A DNA stretch of 6,410 nucleotides, taken from NCBI GenBank assembly GCA_964502465.1, contig CAZCWX010000186.1:1-6410 (forward strand), read 5' to 3'. The notes below the pieces were generated by a model. That model worked only from the letters and a program-made list of their open reading frames with translations, searched no databases and had not been told where the DNA came from. Shown in pieces: positions 5,614-6,410 of this stretch. The stretch's first letter is position 1. The number at the start of each line of letters is the position of its first letter. Source of the stretch: CAZCWX01 sp964502465 (GTDB lineage: Bacteria; Desulfobacterota; Binatia; Bin18). The position numbers and the translations under genes were made by a program.

Positions 5614-6410
5614 CTACCGACGAGCAGTGGAAACGAGCCCTGCGGCAAATGCTGGGTTGCTGCCAAAGTGCAGATGGAGGTAACTCGCCAGACAGCGTTT
5701 GTAGAGATAGCCTTCAGAGCGAGGGGTGTCACCTGCACGCTTCCGCACTTGATACAGCAGGCTGATAGCATCTCCGTGAACAATCTCCCTCTCTAGCTCT
5801 GAGTAGTGGAACTCATGTCCCCGTACTGGTTTCTGAGGAAAAGGGCCAGCAGCATGCTCAACGGTGACCTCAACATATCCAAGCGCCTTGAGGTGAGGGA
5901 ACATGCGTACAGTAGTGGGGAAAGTCCCTACCATAGGAAAGACCGTGCCTGCGATGTCGCGAATCCCTTGTGTGAGATACATGAAGCCACCACATTCGGC
6001 GTAGACCACGCCTCCTTGTTCGATAAACGCGTGGACTTCTCGTAGCATTGAGGTATTGGCTGAGAGCTGGGCTGCATGCACCTCGGGATAACCACCGCCA
6101 AAGTACACCCCCTGCAAGTCGTTGGGGAGGTGAGAGTCGTGGAGCGGGCTAAAGAAAACCAACTCAGCTCCGGCCTGCTCTAATAACTCCAAGTTATCTG
6201 GATAGTAGAAGCAAAACACTTCATCTCTTGCTATACCAAACCGCACTCTTTTTCCTCCTGCCTGAATCCCTATCTCATTTGAGGCTTGAGGCTTGAGGCT
6301 TGAGGCTTGGAGAGGAGGAAGCTGTCGGAGAAACAATGAAAGGTCAAGATTGTCTTCGATGAAAGTAGCGAGTTGGTCGATGCGTTCTGGTGTGAGGCGA
6401 TGTTCTTCTT
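5614..6410 (-). CDS. cbiA: Cobyrinate a,c-diamide synthase, C-terminal part (5' end outside the window)
   Basis: Amidates the a and c carboxylates of cobyrinate (or hydrogenobyrinate in the aerobic CobB route) with glutamine and ATP, in cytoplasmic cobalamin synthesis. The visible 264 codons cover the end of the ATPase half (LTPERIDQLATFIEDN), a linker, and the whole class I glutamine amidotransferase domain. Key parts are VRFGIARDEVFCFYYPDNLELL, GVYFGGGYPEVHA, the nucleophile in VYAECGGFMYL (Cys codon 5992-5994), RGHEFHYSE, and the catalytic-His region SYLHLHF near the C terminus. The family is usually about 450-470 aa, so about 200 residues, including the P-loop, lie beyond 6410. An alternative TTG start at 6336 would give an isolated half-protein and is not credible, because the frame stays open and family-like to the window edge. 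The linker contains four 7-bp tandem repeats. The gene is convergent with the SRPBCC gene. Confidence 0.95.
   Translation of the reverse strand, partial: EEHRLTPERIDQLATFIEDNLDLSLFLRQLPPLQASSLKPQASNEIGIQAGGKRVRFGIARDEVFCFYYPDNLELLEQAGAELVFFSPLHDSHLPNDLQGVYFGGGYPEVHAAQLSANTSMLREVHAFIEQGGVVYAECGGFMYLTQGIRDIAGTVFPMVGTFPTTVRMFPHLKALGYVEVTVEHAAGPFPQKPVRGHEFHYSELEREIVHGDAISLLYQVRKRAGDTPRSEGYLYKRCLASYLHLHFGSNPAFAAGLVSTARR
6280..6307. repeat. Four perfect tandem copies of the 7-bp unit TGAGGCT inside cbiA
   Basis: The unit is TGAGGCT on the plus strand (AGCCTCA in the cbiA reading direction). It encodes residues around ASSLKPQAS in the linker between the ATPase and amidotransferase domains. Because 7 is not a multiple of 3, gain or loss of one copy would shift the cbiA frame. 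Confidence 0.9.

Noticed and set aside
5532..6045. Plus-strand frames at 5532-5765 and 5806-6045
   Set aside because: They are opposite the strongly supported cbiA coding region; the first also runs through the palindromic element.
6334..6336. TTG at 6336 as the start of a 240-aa cbiA-like protein
   Set aside because: The frame remains open and family-like to the window edge, so the gene is simply cut by the window.
1..6410. CRISPR array, tRNA, transposase or integrase
   Set aside because: No spaced direct repeats, cloverleaf with tRNA features, or matching protein motifs were found on either strand.

Overview
The window reads as bacterial (or possibly archaeal) DNA of moderate GC content, with compact genes and one convergent junction. 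The host cannot be named from the sequence. The cobalamin gene at the right end and the dispersed-type repeats fit an uncultured environmental bacterium, but that is a guess.

Layout. Positions 1-4831 hold four plus-strand genes that look like a defence cluster. The first is the 3' part of an ApeA-like HEPN ribonuclease gene; its frame is open back to base 1, so the gene starts outside the window. After a 220-bp gap with a short perfect dyad comes a NucS/DUF91-type PD-(D/E)XK nuclease gene. After another 68 bp, which contains a perfect 8-bp hairpin, comes a type II-like restriction pair: a small PD-(D/E)XK endonuclease gene (2641-3297) and, 13 bp later, an N6-adenine methyltransferase gene of the Eco57I/TaqI type (3311-4831). 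The rest (4832-6410) looks like ordinary chromosome: a SRPBCC/START-like protein gene and, convergent with it, the 3' two-thirds or so of cbiA (cobyrinate a,c-diamide synthase), whose 5' end lies beyond the right edge.

How the genes work together. The endonuclease and methyltransferase should form a self-contained restriction-modification unit. The NucS-like nuclease just upstream could be an independent defence or repair nuclease, or an accessory of that unit. The ApeA-like protein is expected to act later in infection, as an RNA-cleaving abortive-infection effector. The SRPBCC and CbiA genes have no visible link to defence, so the left boundary of the core chromosome probably lies between 4831 and 4960.

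Non-coding structure. Notable elements are the hairpin abutting the restriction endonuclease start codon, a 59-bp cloverleaf-like inverted repeat between the convergent genes, and four perfect copies of a 7-bp unit inside the cbiA linker. I see no tRNA, rRNA, CRISPR array, transposase or integrase.
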